Counted from the first letter of the stretch, positions 44,423-51,998 are shown. The stretch: DNA of 64,000 nucleotides from RGIG5612 sp963599255 (GCA_963599255.1 CAVBWS010000001.1:47878-111877), one strand, 5' to 3'. Notes: generated from the sequence alone by a model not told the origin. Numbers and translations: made by a program.

Positions 44423-45238
44423 TTAGTTTGATGTGGAAGATTTGCTTCCCTGAGCATACATAACAATCTGCAAAATTCTGTAGATAAGCTCCAGGAGCGC
44501 TATGATCATATTATTTATATATTCTATATTGTAGAGTTTGAAGAGAGCCTTACACATCTCGATCTCTTCCGCTGTTGCCAAGCCTTCTTCACTCATGATC
44601 TTGATTGCTCTTACCTGAGCCTTCTTCTCTGTCCTAAGTTCATAGACAGACATGGCAAATGAAATCAGATAAATTACAAGTCCTATTATTGAACAAACAA
44701 TAACCGCATGACCTGAAGATGAATCGAAGATCAATATATCCAGTACCAATCCGATAATGATAAGCGGAACAAACGCAAGAGGTCCTACATAGATCAATGG
44801 TGTAAGCTTTACTCGCATCTTCATGTCCGCATCTCCTTCTTTGTCAAGGATTGCCAGCGAAGACTTCTGAGACGCCATTGCAAGTGATGTCAGGCTGTCC
44901 TTCTGCCAAGTACGTCTTCTGAGACGTACTTTCTTAAAATAATGGCTGTAGCTGTTTCCGAATAAAAACGAGCCGGATTTTGACACCTTAATCCAAGACA
45001 GACCATTGTTGTCTAAGATTTCTCTGGCCACCTGCTCACCGGTTTTGCCGCAGCTGTTTTTTCTTTTGTTGTATTTTACATACCTAATTCCCAGGACTAT
45101 TTCTACGATCAATGCATATATAGAAACAAGCACTAACAGTCCTGCTATGACCAGCATTGTATAAATGACAGCGCTTGATACATTAGTCATATCCAGATCT
45201 GTCGCTTCGCCCAGGATCCTTCTCAATGTTTCTTCCAT
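44423..45238 (-). CDS. YugP-like membrane protein lacking the zinc-protease motif
   Basis: 271 residues. Layout follows the YugP neutral zinc metallopeptidase family: TGEQVAREILDNNGLSWIKV, then a hydrophobic pair around LTPLIYVGPLAFVPLIIIGL, then YELRTEKKAQVRAI and a C-terminal helical part. Where the family has the AAHEVGHA metal-binding helix, this protein has SLAMASQKSSLAI (about residues 118-130), so both His ligands and the catalytic Glu are gone. Probably a pseudoenzyme. AAAGGGG upstream of ATG 45238 sets the start. Confidence 0.8.
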   Translation of the reverse strand: MEETLRRILGEATDLDMTNVSSAVIYTMLVIAGLLVLVSIYALIVEIVLGIRYVKYNKRKNSCGKTGEQVAREILDNNGLSWIKVSKSGSFLFGNSYSHYFKKVRLRRRTWQKDSLTSLAMASQKSSLAILDKEGDADMKMRVKLTPLIYVGPLAFVPLIIIGLVLDILIFDSSSGHAVIVCSIIGLVIYLISFAMSVYELRTEKKAQVRAIKIMSEEGLATAEEIEMCKALFKLYNIEYINNMIIALLELIYRILQIVMYAQGSKSSTSN

Positions 45239-45471
45239 AATGTTCCCCTTTCCAGTGATAACTATTAAATTCCTGCATACCTGCGGTGAATCATTCAAGT
45301 ACAAACGGGTTGATCTTGGCAAGAGGAGCTACACCCCGATTCAGCCGCACGAGCATTATATATCAGCCCAGCCCTTTTTAAAAGGAGTTTCGGCGAGCAT
45401 GGCAAACAAAACTCGTTGAGTTTTACCAATTTCCCCGCGCCTTAAAAGTTACAACTTGTCCATTATTTCTG

Positions 45472-45499
45472 TTGATTGAGCAATTATTGGTTGTATAAT
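45472..45499 (+). promoter_or_regulatory. Promoter of lrgAB
   Basis: TTGATT (45472-45477), 16 nt, TATAAT (45494-45499), leaving a ~110-nt leader. The remainder of 45239-45614 shows no gene. Confidence 0.7.
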
Positions 45500-45614
45500 A
45501 GCGGATATGCTTTTTTTTGCAGAACAAATTGACATGCAAATCATGACGATACAGTCAAAAACGCCCCCGAGGCAGCGGTCTTAAGTTCTAATTATAGCTA
45601 CAGAAGGGTCAAGT

Positions 45615-45986
45615 ATGAAATATTTAAAGCAATTTTTGATTATACTAACAATCTCTCTCATCGGAGAAGTTCTCAAAGCACTTATTCCTCTTCCGATTCC
45701 CGCAAGTATCTACGGCATGGTGATTTTATTTGTCTGCCTGCTGAGCGGCGCCATTAAGCTTGATGCTGTACGTGATGCAGGAACATTTCTCATACAGATA
45801 ATGCCGGTTATGTTCATTCCTGCCGGAGTTCAGCTTATGGCCTCCTGGAATGTTCTCTCACCGTTACTGGTTCCTGCATCAGTTGTAACTGTGGTTGTCC
45901 TTATTGCAGTTATGGTTGTTACAGGCCGTGTCTCTCAGAGAATCATTCGCCTTGAGCGAAAACGCGGCAAAAATGATGCCGAATAA
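45615..45986 (+). CDS. lrgA: LrgA/CidA family holin-like protein
   Basis: 123 residues, four membrane spans. IPLPIPASIYGMVILFVCLL is the family signature, with an Arg/Lys-rich C-terminal tail (RIIRLERKRGK). LrgA/CidA proteins form membrane oligomers that affect murein hydrolase export, or in some bacteria move pyruvate. Pairs with lrgB 70 nt downstream. No lytSR regulator is in the window. Confidence 0.93.
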   Translation: MKYLKQFLIILTISLIGEVLKALIPLPIPASIYGMVILFVCLLSGAIKLDAVRDAGTFLIQIMPVMFIPAGVQLMASWNVLSPLLVPASVVTVVVLIAVMVVTGRVSQRIIRLERKRGKNDAE

Positions 45987-46056
45987 TTATTTTCCAGATA
46001 TTGTAAGCCATCCGCAAATGGCTTCTCACAAAATACACAAAGGATAATACCTCACA

Positions 46057-46752
46057 ATGAATGAATTTTTCCAAACCTCCGCATTTGCCGGTGTAGCACT
46101 TAGTCTTATAGCATATTTTATAGGTGATTTTCTCAAGAAAAAATTTAAGCTGGGATTTTTAAATCCGCTGCTTATTTCAATCATAATTACTATAGCAGTT
46201 CTGCTGATCGCACATGTAGACTATGAAGCCTACAATGAAAGTGCCAAATACATCAGCTGGTTTTTAACTCCTGCCACGGTCTGCCTTGCCATTCCGATGT
46301 ACGAGCAGTGGCAGCTGCTGAAGAAAAATTATAAGGCCGTATTTTTCGGAATATTAAGCGGTGTGCTGACAAGTCTTATTACAATATTTGTTATTGCTAA
46401 GATAATGCACCTGTCACACACAGAATATGTAACCATGCTTCCGAAGTCCATCACAACTGCCATCGGAATGGGTGTTTCCGAGGAACTGGGCGGATATGTA
46501 ACCATAACTGTTGCAGTTATCATTATCACCGGTGTCATAGGCAATATCATTGCAGACTTTATTTATAAGATCTTCAAAATAGAAGAACCCATTTCCAAGG
46601 GGCTGGGTCTGGGTACATCGGCACATGCTATTGGTACCGCCAAGGCCATGGAAATGGGTGAGATCGAAGGCGCCATGAGTTCACTGTCAATTGCGATCAG
46701 CGGTGTAATGACGGTTATATTGGCACCGATATTTGCCGGATTGATTCAGTAA
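46057..46752 (+). CDS. lrgB: LrgB/CidB family membrane protein
   Basis: 231 residues, six or seven spans. Family motifs: LNPLLISIIITIAVL, LPKSITTAIGMGVSEELGG and LGTSAHAIGTAKAMEMGEIEGAMSSL near the end. Works with LrgA. The stop lies just before repeat copy F. Confidence 0.95.
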   Translation: MNEFFQTSAFAGVALSLIAYFIGDFLKKKFKLGFLNPLLISIIITIAVLLIAHVDYEAYNESAKYISWFLTPATVCLAIPMYEQWQLLKKNYKAVFFGILSGVLTSLITIFVIAKIMHLSHTEYVTMLPKSITTAIGMGVSEELGGYVTITVAVIIITGVIGNIIADFIYKIFKIEEPISKGLGLGTSAHAIGTAKAMEMGEIEGAMSSLSIAISGVMTVILAPIFAGLIQ

Positions 46753-46767
46753 ACTCATATCAGAACA

Positions 46768-46809
46768 CGACTGTTCCGTGAACCTCGGCGTGCAGCCCCG
46801 GCACAGTCG
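46768..46809 (-). repeat. Dispersed palindromic repeat, copy F
   Basis: Minus-strand CGACTGTgCCG ... CGGaACAGTCG ends around CTGCACGCCGAGGTTCACGG. Lies between the convergent lrgB and Fe-S protein genes. Confidence 0.82.
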
Positions 46810-46844
46810 CATTCTTACTCTAAATTCAGGCTGAATATCTGGCA

Positions 46845-47633
46845 TCAATCCAGAATATTCCCGTCAATGCCGATGGTCACAACTCGCCACGGAATGAACT
46901 TGCCGCTGGCCTGAAGAGCCTTCTTAGCAGCCATCTCAAGGCCTCCGCAGCATGGAACTTCCATTCTGATAATTGTAACTTTCTTAATGTCATTATTTCT
47001 TATGATCTCTGTCAGTTTCTCGCTGTAATCAACAGCATCCAGCTTAGGACATCCGATCAGTGTAACCTTACCTCTTATAAATTCCTGATGAAAATTCGCA
47101 TATGCATATGCGGTGCAGTCAGCTGCAATAAGAAGTTTAGCGCCATTAAAATATGATGTCTGGATAGGAGCCAGCTTGATCTGTACCGGCCAGTTGGATA
47201 ATTGTGATTGAACAGGTGCCGCACATGAAGCTGCCGAAGCCAGACTCTCTGCCCTTCTGTTCATCTCACGAACTTTAGCCCCCGGGCATCCGCCTCCGTG
47301 ATGATGCTCTGCCATATGACCGGCAGTAGCATTTGCTGTCTGATGCACTGCGCCGTGATCATGATGTTCTGCATTATTTTGTGCAGCCGCGGCTCGCTTC
47401 TTCATATTCTCCTCAACTGCTGCCCTGTCATAATCTGCAGCTTCTCTGTTTTCAAATGTTATGGCTCCTGTCGGGCAGTTAGGAAGGCAATCTCCCATGC
47501 CATCACAATAATCGTCACGGATAAGCTCAGCCTTACCGTCGATCATTGCAATTGCACCCTCATGGCACGCATCTGCACATGCGCCGCATCCGTTACATTT
47601 TTCCTTATCAATGTGAATGATCTGTCTTACCAT
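46845..47633 (-). CDS. 4Fe-4S ferredoxin with His-rich linker and a C-terminal metabolic-type domain
   Basis: 262 residues. Two clusters at the N-terminus (CNGCGACADACHEGA and CDGMGDCLPNCPTGA; the second has an unusual CxxxxxC start). Residues about 80-125 form a His-rich linker (AEHHDHGAVH, AEHHHGGGCPGA). The C-terminal part contains ADCTAYAYANFHQEF, LIGCPKLD and VPCCGGLEMA. It may bind a metal through the His cluster and pass electrons; partner unknown. It overlaps the upstream 143-aa gene by 7 nt. Confidence 0.82.
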   Translation of the reverse strand: MVRQIIHIDKEKCNGCGACADACHEGAIAMIDGKAELIRDDYCDGMGDCLPNCPTGAITFENREAADYDRAAVEENMKKRAAAAQNNAEHHDHGAVHQTANATAGHMAEHHHGGGCPGAKVREMNRRAESLASAASCAAPVQSQLSNWPVQIKLAPIQTSYFNGAKLLIAADCTAYAYANFHQEFIRGKVTLIGCPKLDAVDYSEKLTEIIRNNDIKKVTIIRMEVPCCGGLEMAAKKALQASGKFIPWRVVTIGIDGNILD

Positions 47634-48058
47634 CTTCGTAATTCCTCCAACAAATTGCTGTATTTTGCCGATTCCATGTCATATCCCAGATAAACGATTA
47701 TCTTGTATGCCACGTCCGGCAGCATTCTTTTTCCTTCATTATATTTTTCTAAAACTACTCTCTTTAACTCCGACCAGGTATGTTCCTTGGCTCGCAATAT
47801 CTCCGGCCCGCATTCGTGCCAGTGCGACATATCATAGTCGGAGGTGTTCCCGCATGGGTTCATGCAGGATGCACAATTTGGAGAGATTTTATTCTTTTCA
47901 TTATGGATTTTCTCAATTGCCTTTTCAATATCTGTATCGTCTGACTTCTCAGAGATCAGTGTATCCATTACTACTGCATCCGTAGTATCTGTTCGTCCAT
48001 TGTTGCTCATGGCACCCGCTAGACCAATCAATGCACTAAGTATCTTTTTATCGTCCAT
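47627..48058 (-). CDS. Cysteine-motif protein translationally coupled to the Fe-S protein
   Basis: 143 residues. N-terminal helix MDDKKILSALIGLAGAMSNN, a central SPNCASCMNPCGNTSDYDMS cysteine cluster, and a helical C-terminus (LKRVVLEKYNEGKRMLPD). GGGAGAGG before ATG 48058 sets the start. The cysteines could hold a cluster or zinc. Always read with the ferredoxin downstream (7-nt overlap), so they probably form one complex (inference). No family recognised. Confidence 0.75.
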   Translation of the reverse strand: MDDKKILSALIGLAGAMSNNGRTDTTDAVVMDTLISEKSDDTDIEKAIEKIHNEKNKISPNCASCMNPCGNTSDYDMSHWHECGPEILRAKEHTWSELKRVVLEKYNEGKRMLPDVAYKIIVYLGYDMESAKYSNLLEELRRW

Positions 48059-48142
48059 ATCACTGCCTCTCCCTAAGATCACAACCCATCTATATTCCTG
48101 TTCTTCACAAATTTATCTGCTTACTTTAACTTGAAATTTTTA

Positions 48143-48643
48143 TTATATCAACAAAGTCATAAGCCTGTCGCAGACTTCCTTCGCTGCTGCCAGCTTGTAC
48201 ATAAGCCTGGTTGGCTGCGGCGGGATCTCTGTATGAAAAGCTTGTACACTGCCCTTAAAACAAATCGCAAAATATACATGTCCCGGTACAGAAGCTGCCT
48301 CATTAGACGGATCAATATTACCCATGGTTCCGGTTACACCGATTCCAATATCCGCACCATAGGCCGTAGCGCAGGCCATCGCCATGGCTGACGCGGTTTC
48401 CTTTGAATAAACCGTATACTTTTCAATTATCCCGGTCGGAACTCCCTGCATAATTTTCGCTTCATTACAGTACGTCACAAATGCCCCTTTAAGCACTGCA
48501 GATGAGCCTTCCGTATCTGTAATAAGCGATGCTATCTGTCCCGCCGTCGCAGATTCCATTGTAGTAATCGTCAGATGCTTCTCTATTAACAGCTGTGTCA
48601 GCCTGGTATAGTCATTTCTGATTTCATCATCTATATATTTCAT
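48143..48643 (-). CDS. pncC: CinA C-terminal domain / nicotinamide-nucleotide amidohydrolase
   Basis: 166-residue stand-alone CinA-C protein, which deamidates NMN to NaMN. The catalytic segment TMESATAGQIASLITDTEGSS keeps the Ser of the family's A-E-S-x-T-x-G motif, with Ala after it; IGVTGTMGNIDPSN is the second site (usual G-x-A-G-P replaced by G-T-M-G-N). These replacements may alter activity. The ribosome site AGGAAAG is distant. Confidence 0.85.
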   Translation of the reverse strand: MKYIDDEIRNDYTRLTQLLIEKHLTITTMESATAGQIASLITDTEGSSAVLKGAFVTYCNEAKIMQGVPTGIIEKYTVYSKETASAMAMACATAYGADIGIGVTGTMGNIDPSNEAASVPGHVYFAICFKGSVQAFHTEIPPQPTRLMYKLAAAKEVCDRLMTLLI

Positions 48644-48677
48644 ATCCGTTTTAACTTTCCTGCAATCTAAGATCCCC

Positions 48678-48851
48678 AGCAGTGGCTGTTACAATTCGAT
48701 GTTTCTCAACATCGCCTGTCTCAAGGATGTCAGTAAGCTGCGACTGTCACATTTCAATATTGCTCAACATCGTCAGCTTCGAAGATACCAGTAGGCAGCA
48801 GTTGTCCCATTTCACCATTTCTTAACCTCTTCTGCTTCGAAAGTACCGACC
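48678..48851. repeat. Three imperfect tandem repeats of 58 bp
   Basis: Units begin at 48678, 48736 and 48794, exactly 58 bp apart, each with a CTGT-n-ACA/CCC-TTTC core, a C-TCAACATC-like segment in the first two (altered in the third) and CTTCGAAGATACC-like ends. 58 is not a multiple of three and no frame stays open. Lies between pncC and the carbonic anhydrase gene. Confidence 0.75.
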
Positions 48852-48916
48852 AACACCTTTAAAATCGAGACAACTCACAGCCGTCGAATTTCTTACTGCG
48901 CAGTCCTGCCAGTCGA

Positions 48917-49474
48917 TTACTGCAGAAAGTCCACTCGTCCTGTCTTTAGATGGTAGATCGCACCCTCTACCCTGAGTCCATCATCCTCAAGGATACGCAT
49001 ATCATTGTTTTCTTCAATGATCCTGACGCTGCGCATTACATTAAGACATGATGCTCTGTATTCATCAGTTTCGTTTCCGATTGCCAGTTTGATCTCGTCC
49101 GTGATAAATTTTATATGGCCGTCCGGATCATGGTGTATGGCCGCCTCCACCGCGCCGCAGTGATCATGTCCCATCACTACAACCAGCTTGCACCCCAAAT
49201 GATCCGCCGCATATTCGATGCTGCCCAATTGATGGGAATCTACCACATTTCCTGCAACACGAATGACAAACAGATCTCCTATCCCTGCAGAGAATATGGC
49301 CTCCGGAACCTCTCTCGAATCCGAACAGCACAGCACTATCGCATAAGGATGCTGCCCTTCCTCGCAGGTCTTCTTACGTATCTCCGGGGATATATCTCCG
49401 TCATTTTGTCTCGCATATAGGTATTTTTCATTTCCCTTTATCAATCTTTCTTTGGCTTCCCTGGCTGATATCAT
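48917..49474 (-). CDS. can: Beta-class carbonic anhydrase
   Basis: 185-residue zinc enzyme interconverting CO2 and bicarbonate. Zinc ligands and active site: IVLCCSDSREVPE (Cys and Asp-Arg dyad, about 46-58) and MGHDHCGAVEAAI (His and Cys, about 99-111). It ends VEGAIYHLKTGRVDFLQ, as in the family. No good ribosome site is seen at ATG 49474. Confidence 0.93.
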   Translation of the reverse strand: MISAREAKERLIKGNEKYLYARQNDGDISPEIRKKTCEEGQHPYAIVLCCSDSREVPEAIFSAGIGDLFVIRVAGNVVDSHQLGSIEYAADHLGCKLVVVMGHDHCGAVEAAIHHDPDGHIKFITDEIKLAIGNETDEYRASCLNVMRSVRIIEENNDMRILEDDGLRVEGAIYHLKTGRVDFLQ

Positions 49475-49754
49475 TATTTTTACCTATTTTTATGTACACT
49501 CTGTTATCAATATTTTTATGATCTTGATGCAACTATTTTCTGCTTCATCATTACTCTTCGACTATGTATCTTCAGATTTTCAAGCCAAATCAATCATAAT
49601 TATAATCGACCATCTGATTTTAGTCGACCATGTTTCTGTGGAAATTGGGAAACTATCAGAACATCTTTTCCCATAAATTGCAGAGAAATACGACTCTCAC
49701 CAGGCAATTCTTTCGGAAATCGCTATTGTATTAAAGTTTGTACATGGTTTCTGG

Positions 49755-49914
49755 TTGACAAGCCGTCAAAAAGCATATATAGTGGAGTAGCAGCGTTGAA
49801 ATTGCAAGTTTGAGCTGCAGCTGGAGTGCTACAAAATACAACACACGAAAGCAAAAAGAGAGAGGAACAACTAAAAAGATCTTAATGGTGCTGCATTCAT
49901 GAGCAGCTTTATTT
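49755..49914 (+). ncRNA. Candidate small RNA with its own promoter and terminator
   Basis: TTGACA (49755-49760), exactly 17 nt, TATAGT (49778-49783), then about 120 nt without an ORF, ending GCTGC-attcatga-GCAGC-TTTATTT (49890-49914). GTAGC/GCTAC and AGCTGCAGCT pairings lie near the 5' end. The predicted transcript starts about 49790. No known RNA family recognised. Confidence 0.45.
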
Positions 49915-50017
49915 GTGGCACTATCGATAAGACGACACAGCAGATGTGTCATTCCTTGTTCATTTCTCAGATTAGCTGTATATTGCCACAGGCATAGCGG
50001 TTTTTACAGTTACCAAT

Positions 50018-50085
50018 ATGCCAAGAGCTGGAATATATGGGGTCGTTACCTTCTATTCCTTTTTTCTCTTAAACTCCGAAGAGAA
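50018..50085 (+). pseudogene. NuoE/HymA-like relic
   Basis: One frame reads MPRAGIYGVVTFYSFFLLNS, matching the conserved YGVVTFYSFF segment of the 24-kDa NuoE/hydrogenase HymA family, with stops in the frame upstream. The rest of the protein, including the [2Fe-2S] cysteines, is absent. Could be coincidence, but the match is to the family's most conserved stretch. Confidence 0.4.
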
Positions 50086-50099
50086 AAACATAACATTAG

Positions 50100-50137
50100 G
50101 TGCTGTCCGTGCACAGCTTGCTGTGCATGGACAGCAC
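50100..50137 (-). terminator. Strong hairpin downstream of queF
   Basis: 17-bp stem (50100-50116 with 50121-50137, one G-U pair), loop of four, 19 nt past the queF stop. On the minus strand the sequence after it is A-rich then TTATGTTTTTC. Confidence 0.8.
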
Positions 50138-50155
50138 AAAGTGTTGTTATCAATT

Positions 50156-50653
50156 TTATCTATTGTCTATTTTCTCAGGATACATGTCATGGTGGGTCAT
50201 TCTCTCCCAGGCAACCTGCTCCCACTTCGTACCCGGCTGACCATAATTGCAGTAAGGATCGATTGACAGCCCGCCTCGCGGTAAGAATTTGCCCCATACT
50301 TCAATATATTTCGGATCCATCAATTTAATCAGGTCTTTCATTATGATATTAACAACATCCTCGTGAAAGTCGCCATGATTTCTAAACGAGAACAGGTAGA
50401 GCTTCAGAGATTTGCTTTCTACCATACGCTCTCCCGGGACATAAGATATGGTAATTGTCGCAAAATCCGGCTGTCCGGTGATCGGACACAGACTGGTAAA
50501 TTCCGGACAATTGAATTTAACAAAGTAATCGTTTCCCGGATGCTTATTAACAAATGTTTCCAGAACCCCCGGATCATAATCCATGCTGTATTTCGTGCCC
50601 TGACTTCCCAGCTTGGTTAGTCCTTCTTTTTCTCTTTTTACAGTTTCACTCAT
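50156..50653 (-). CDS. queF: NADPH-dependent 7-cyano-7-deazaguanine reductase
   Basis: 165-residue QueF of the short, unimodular type. Reduces preQ0 to preQ1 in queuosine synthesis. Catalytic Cys in PEFTSLCPITGQPDFATI, NADPH motif ESKSLKLYLFSFRNHGDFHED, and RGGLSIDPYCNYG. GAGGAACTGATT before the ATG. The queuosine-precursor transporter yhhQ lies upstream on the same strand, separated by repeats; no queCDE is present here, so precursor salvage is likely (inference). Confidence 0.95.
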   Translation of the reverse strand: MSETVKREKEGLTKLGSQGTKYSMDYDPGVLETFVNKHPGNDYFVKFNCPEFTSLCPITGQPDFATITISYVPGERMVESKSLKLYLFSFRNHGDFHEDVVNIIMKDLIKLMDPKYIEVWGKFLPRGGLSIDPYCNYGQPGTKWEQVAWERMTHHDMYPEKIDNR

Positions 50654-50806
50654 AATCAGTTCCTCACTATTCTAATGTTCACAAACATTCATCACACACT
50701 GAAGTCCCCGGCACGCATGACGTATATAACGCAATCCACTGATAAAATATATAACAAAAGAGGGATTGTTTCGCACTTTGTGCTTTCACAATCCCGACGA
50801 CCTTCG

Positions 50807-50912
50807 CAATCCGGACTATCGTCCTACTTGCTCATGTCGTCTAGCCCGTCCAATGGAAGCACAGCTACATAAGTAAACTTGTGTAGCTGTGCTTCCGCTG
50901 TCCGGGACTTTT
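50807..50912 (+). repeat. X/Y-type dispersed repeat, copy Y
   Basis: About 106 bp in the yhhQ-queF gap, homologous to 20127-20234. It contains a near-perfect 15-bp stem (GGAAGCACAGCTACA and its complement around an 11-nt loop) that copy X lacks. It runs straight into copy B of the other repeat family. Confidence 0.75.
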
Positions 50913-50922
50913 ATGACACATC

Positions 50923-51014
50923 AGCGAAGGAGTTTTCGAGCAGTGGCTGCACGCCGAGGTTCACGGCACGCATATAATATGTCTATTTCATGTGCGTGCC
51001 GGGATAGCGCAGTC
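50923..51014 (+). repeat. Dispersed palindromic repeat, copy B plus extra left module
   Basis: AGCGAAGGAGTTTTCGAGCA and CTGCACGCCGAGGTTCACGG end at 50972 with CACGCAT. After 20 nt, TGCGTGCCGGGATAGCGCAG (50993 on) restarts the left module, running up to the yhhQ stop. Confidence 0.85.
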
Positions 51015-51016
51015 CA

Positions 51017-51706
51017 CTACTCTGCACTTGCTACAGGCGTAATCTTTCTTGCCAGATATGCAAACGGAGTATCAAGCAGCGCTACAATTGCCTTAAACAG
51101 ATACGTCGTAAGCAGAATGCTGATAAAAACATTCGTCGGATATGTTCCCCAGAACGCCAGAGTCGTAAATATTACAGTATCAATCGCCTGGCTGATAAGC
51201 GTACCACCATTATTCCTAAGCCACATCTTCTCCTTGCCGCCGCCGCTCTTCTTCCATATCGCATGATACAGCATAACATCCAGACTCTGGCTGCATATGT
51301 ACCCAACCACGCTGGCAATCGTAACACGAGGCACCAGTGCAAATAATCCGTCCATACTTGAGCTTACCATATCATTTGCATTAGGCGTAAGCCACAGCAG
51401 GAGCTGAGTTCCTACAATCCACAGGAGCATCGTTGCAAGACTGTATTTTACTGCCTTCTGCGCTTCTTTCTTACCATAATTTTCCGATAAAATATCCGTG
51501 ATTAAAAACGTTGATGCATACAGAACATTTCCGGCAGTTGTTGAAAGGCCGAATATATCCACACATTTGCATACAGCAATATTACCCAAAATCGTTCCAA
51601 ATACCGAAAACGCATACAAGCCATTCTTGCCAAACAGCTTATAAAACAGCACTACACATCCCAGGTACACAAGTACCGATAGCAAAAAAATCAATTCATT
51701 AGACAT
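51017..51706 (-). CDS. yhhQ: Queuosine precursor transporter, YhhQ/VUT family
   Basis: 229 residues, six or seven spans. Family segments: YASTFLITDILSENYGKKEA, VPRVTIASVVGYICSQSLDV and NNGGTLISQAIDTVIFTTLAFWG. Imports preQ0/preQ1-type queuosine precursors (family). AGGGGAAACAT precedes the ATG. The leader carries a candidate riboswitch and a terminator, and the nearby queF fits the same pathway. Confidence 0.9.
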   Translation of the reverse strand: MSNELIFLLSVLVYLGCVVLFYKLFGKNGLYAFSVFGTILGNIAVCKCVDIFGLSTTAGNVLYASTFLITDILSENYGKKEAQKAVKYSLATMLLWIVGTQLLLWLTPNANDMVSSSMDGLFALVPRVTIASVVGYICSQSLDVMLYHAIWKKSGGGKEKMWLRNNGGTLISQAIDTVIFTTLAFWGTYPTNVFISILLTTYLFKAIVALLDTPFAYLARKITPVASAE

Positions 51707-51782
51707 ATGTTTCCCCTACCACTCTATTATAATTTTTCTAAAATAGCCATACAGAACAAGGCTGATCAGCTCATTTTTTCGT

Positions 51783-51809
51783 AAAAAAAGGCCCCGCATA
51801 AGCGAGGCC
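51783..51809 (-). terminator. Leader terminator of yhhQ
   Basis: Minus-strand GGCCTCGC-TTAT-GCGGGGCC followed by TTTTTTT. It lies between the promoter and the gene, so it acts as an attenuator. Confidence 0.9.
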
Positions 51810-51839
51810 GTCAAAAAGATCAAACATATATACCGTGAA

Positions 51840-51930
51840 ACACATTCAGCATTTCACGGAACCTGTTTCACCAAAATGAACAGTCCCGGTTTTATTTAAC
51901 GACAGGAAGGTACTAATGAACTGTCGGTTT
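51840..51930 (-). promoter_or_regulatory. Structured leader, candidate preQ1-class riboswitch
   Basis: On the minus strand CGACAG ... CTGTCG (51921-51926 with 51900-51905) encloses a loop with GTTCATTAGTACC, followed by A-rich TTAAATAAAACC, similar in layout to preQ1-I aptamers. Further hairpins CTGTT/AACAG and CCGTGAAA/TTTCACGG follow, then the terminator. Gene function supports preQ1 control, but the consensus match is imperfect. Confidence 0.5.
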
Positions 51931-51943
51931 GCGCAACGGTGGT

Positions 51944-51971
51944 ATTATATCATCACCAAACACTATGTCAA
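51944..51971 (-). promoter_or_regulatory. Promoter of yhhQ
   Basis: Minus-strand TTGACA (51966-51971), 16 nt, TATAAT (51944-51949). Confidence 0.82.
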
Positions 51972-51976
51972 GAAAT

Positions 51977-51998
51977 AAAAAAGGTCATTAAAATGACC
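51977..51998 (-). terminator. Minus-strand terminator with no gene directly before it
   Basis: GGTCATT-tt-AATGACC followed on the minus strand by TTTTTTATTTC. The nearest minus-strand gene upstream is trpB2, over 1 kb away across the structured-RNA region. Confidence 0.8.

Larger units (their letters stand above)
49475..50155. other. 680-bp gene-free interval between carbonic anhydrase and queF
   Basis: Contains a promoter/terminator pair on the plus strand (49755-49914), a short NuoE-like protein relic (near 50018-50085) and the queF terminator (50100-50137). TCGACCAT occurs twice near 49607 and 49624. Likely a degraded locus plus a small RNA; no intact gene found. Confidence 0.6.

Noticed and set aside
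48678..48851. CRISPR-like array
   Set aside because: The three units are contiguous and imperfect, with no distinct spacer segments and no cas genes.
50675..51266. Plus-strand frames in the queF-yhhQ gap
   Set aside because: They read through repeats Y and B and then antisense to yhhQ; no ribosome site.
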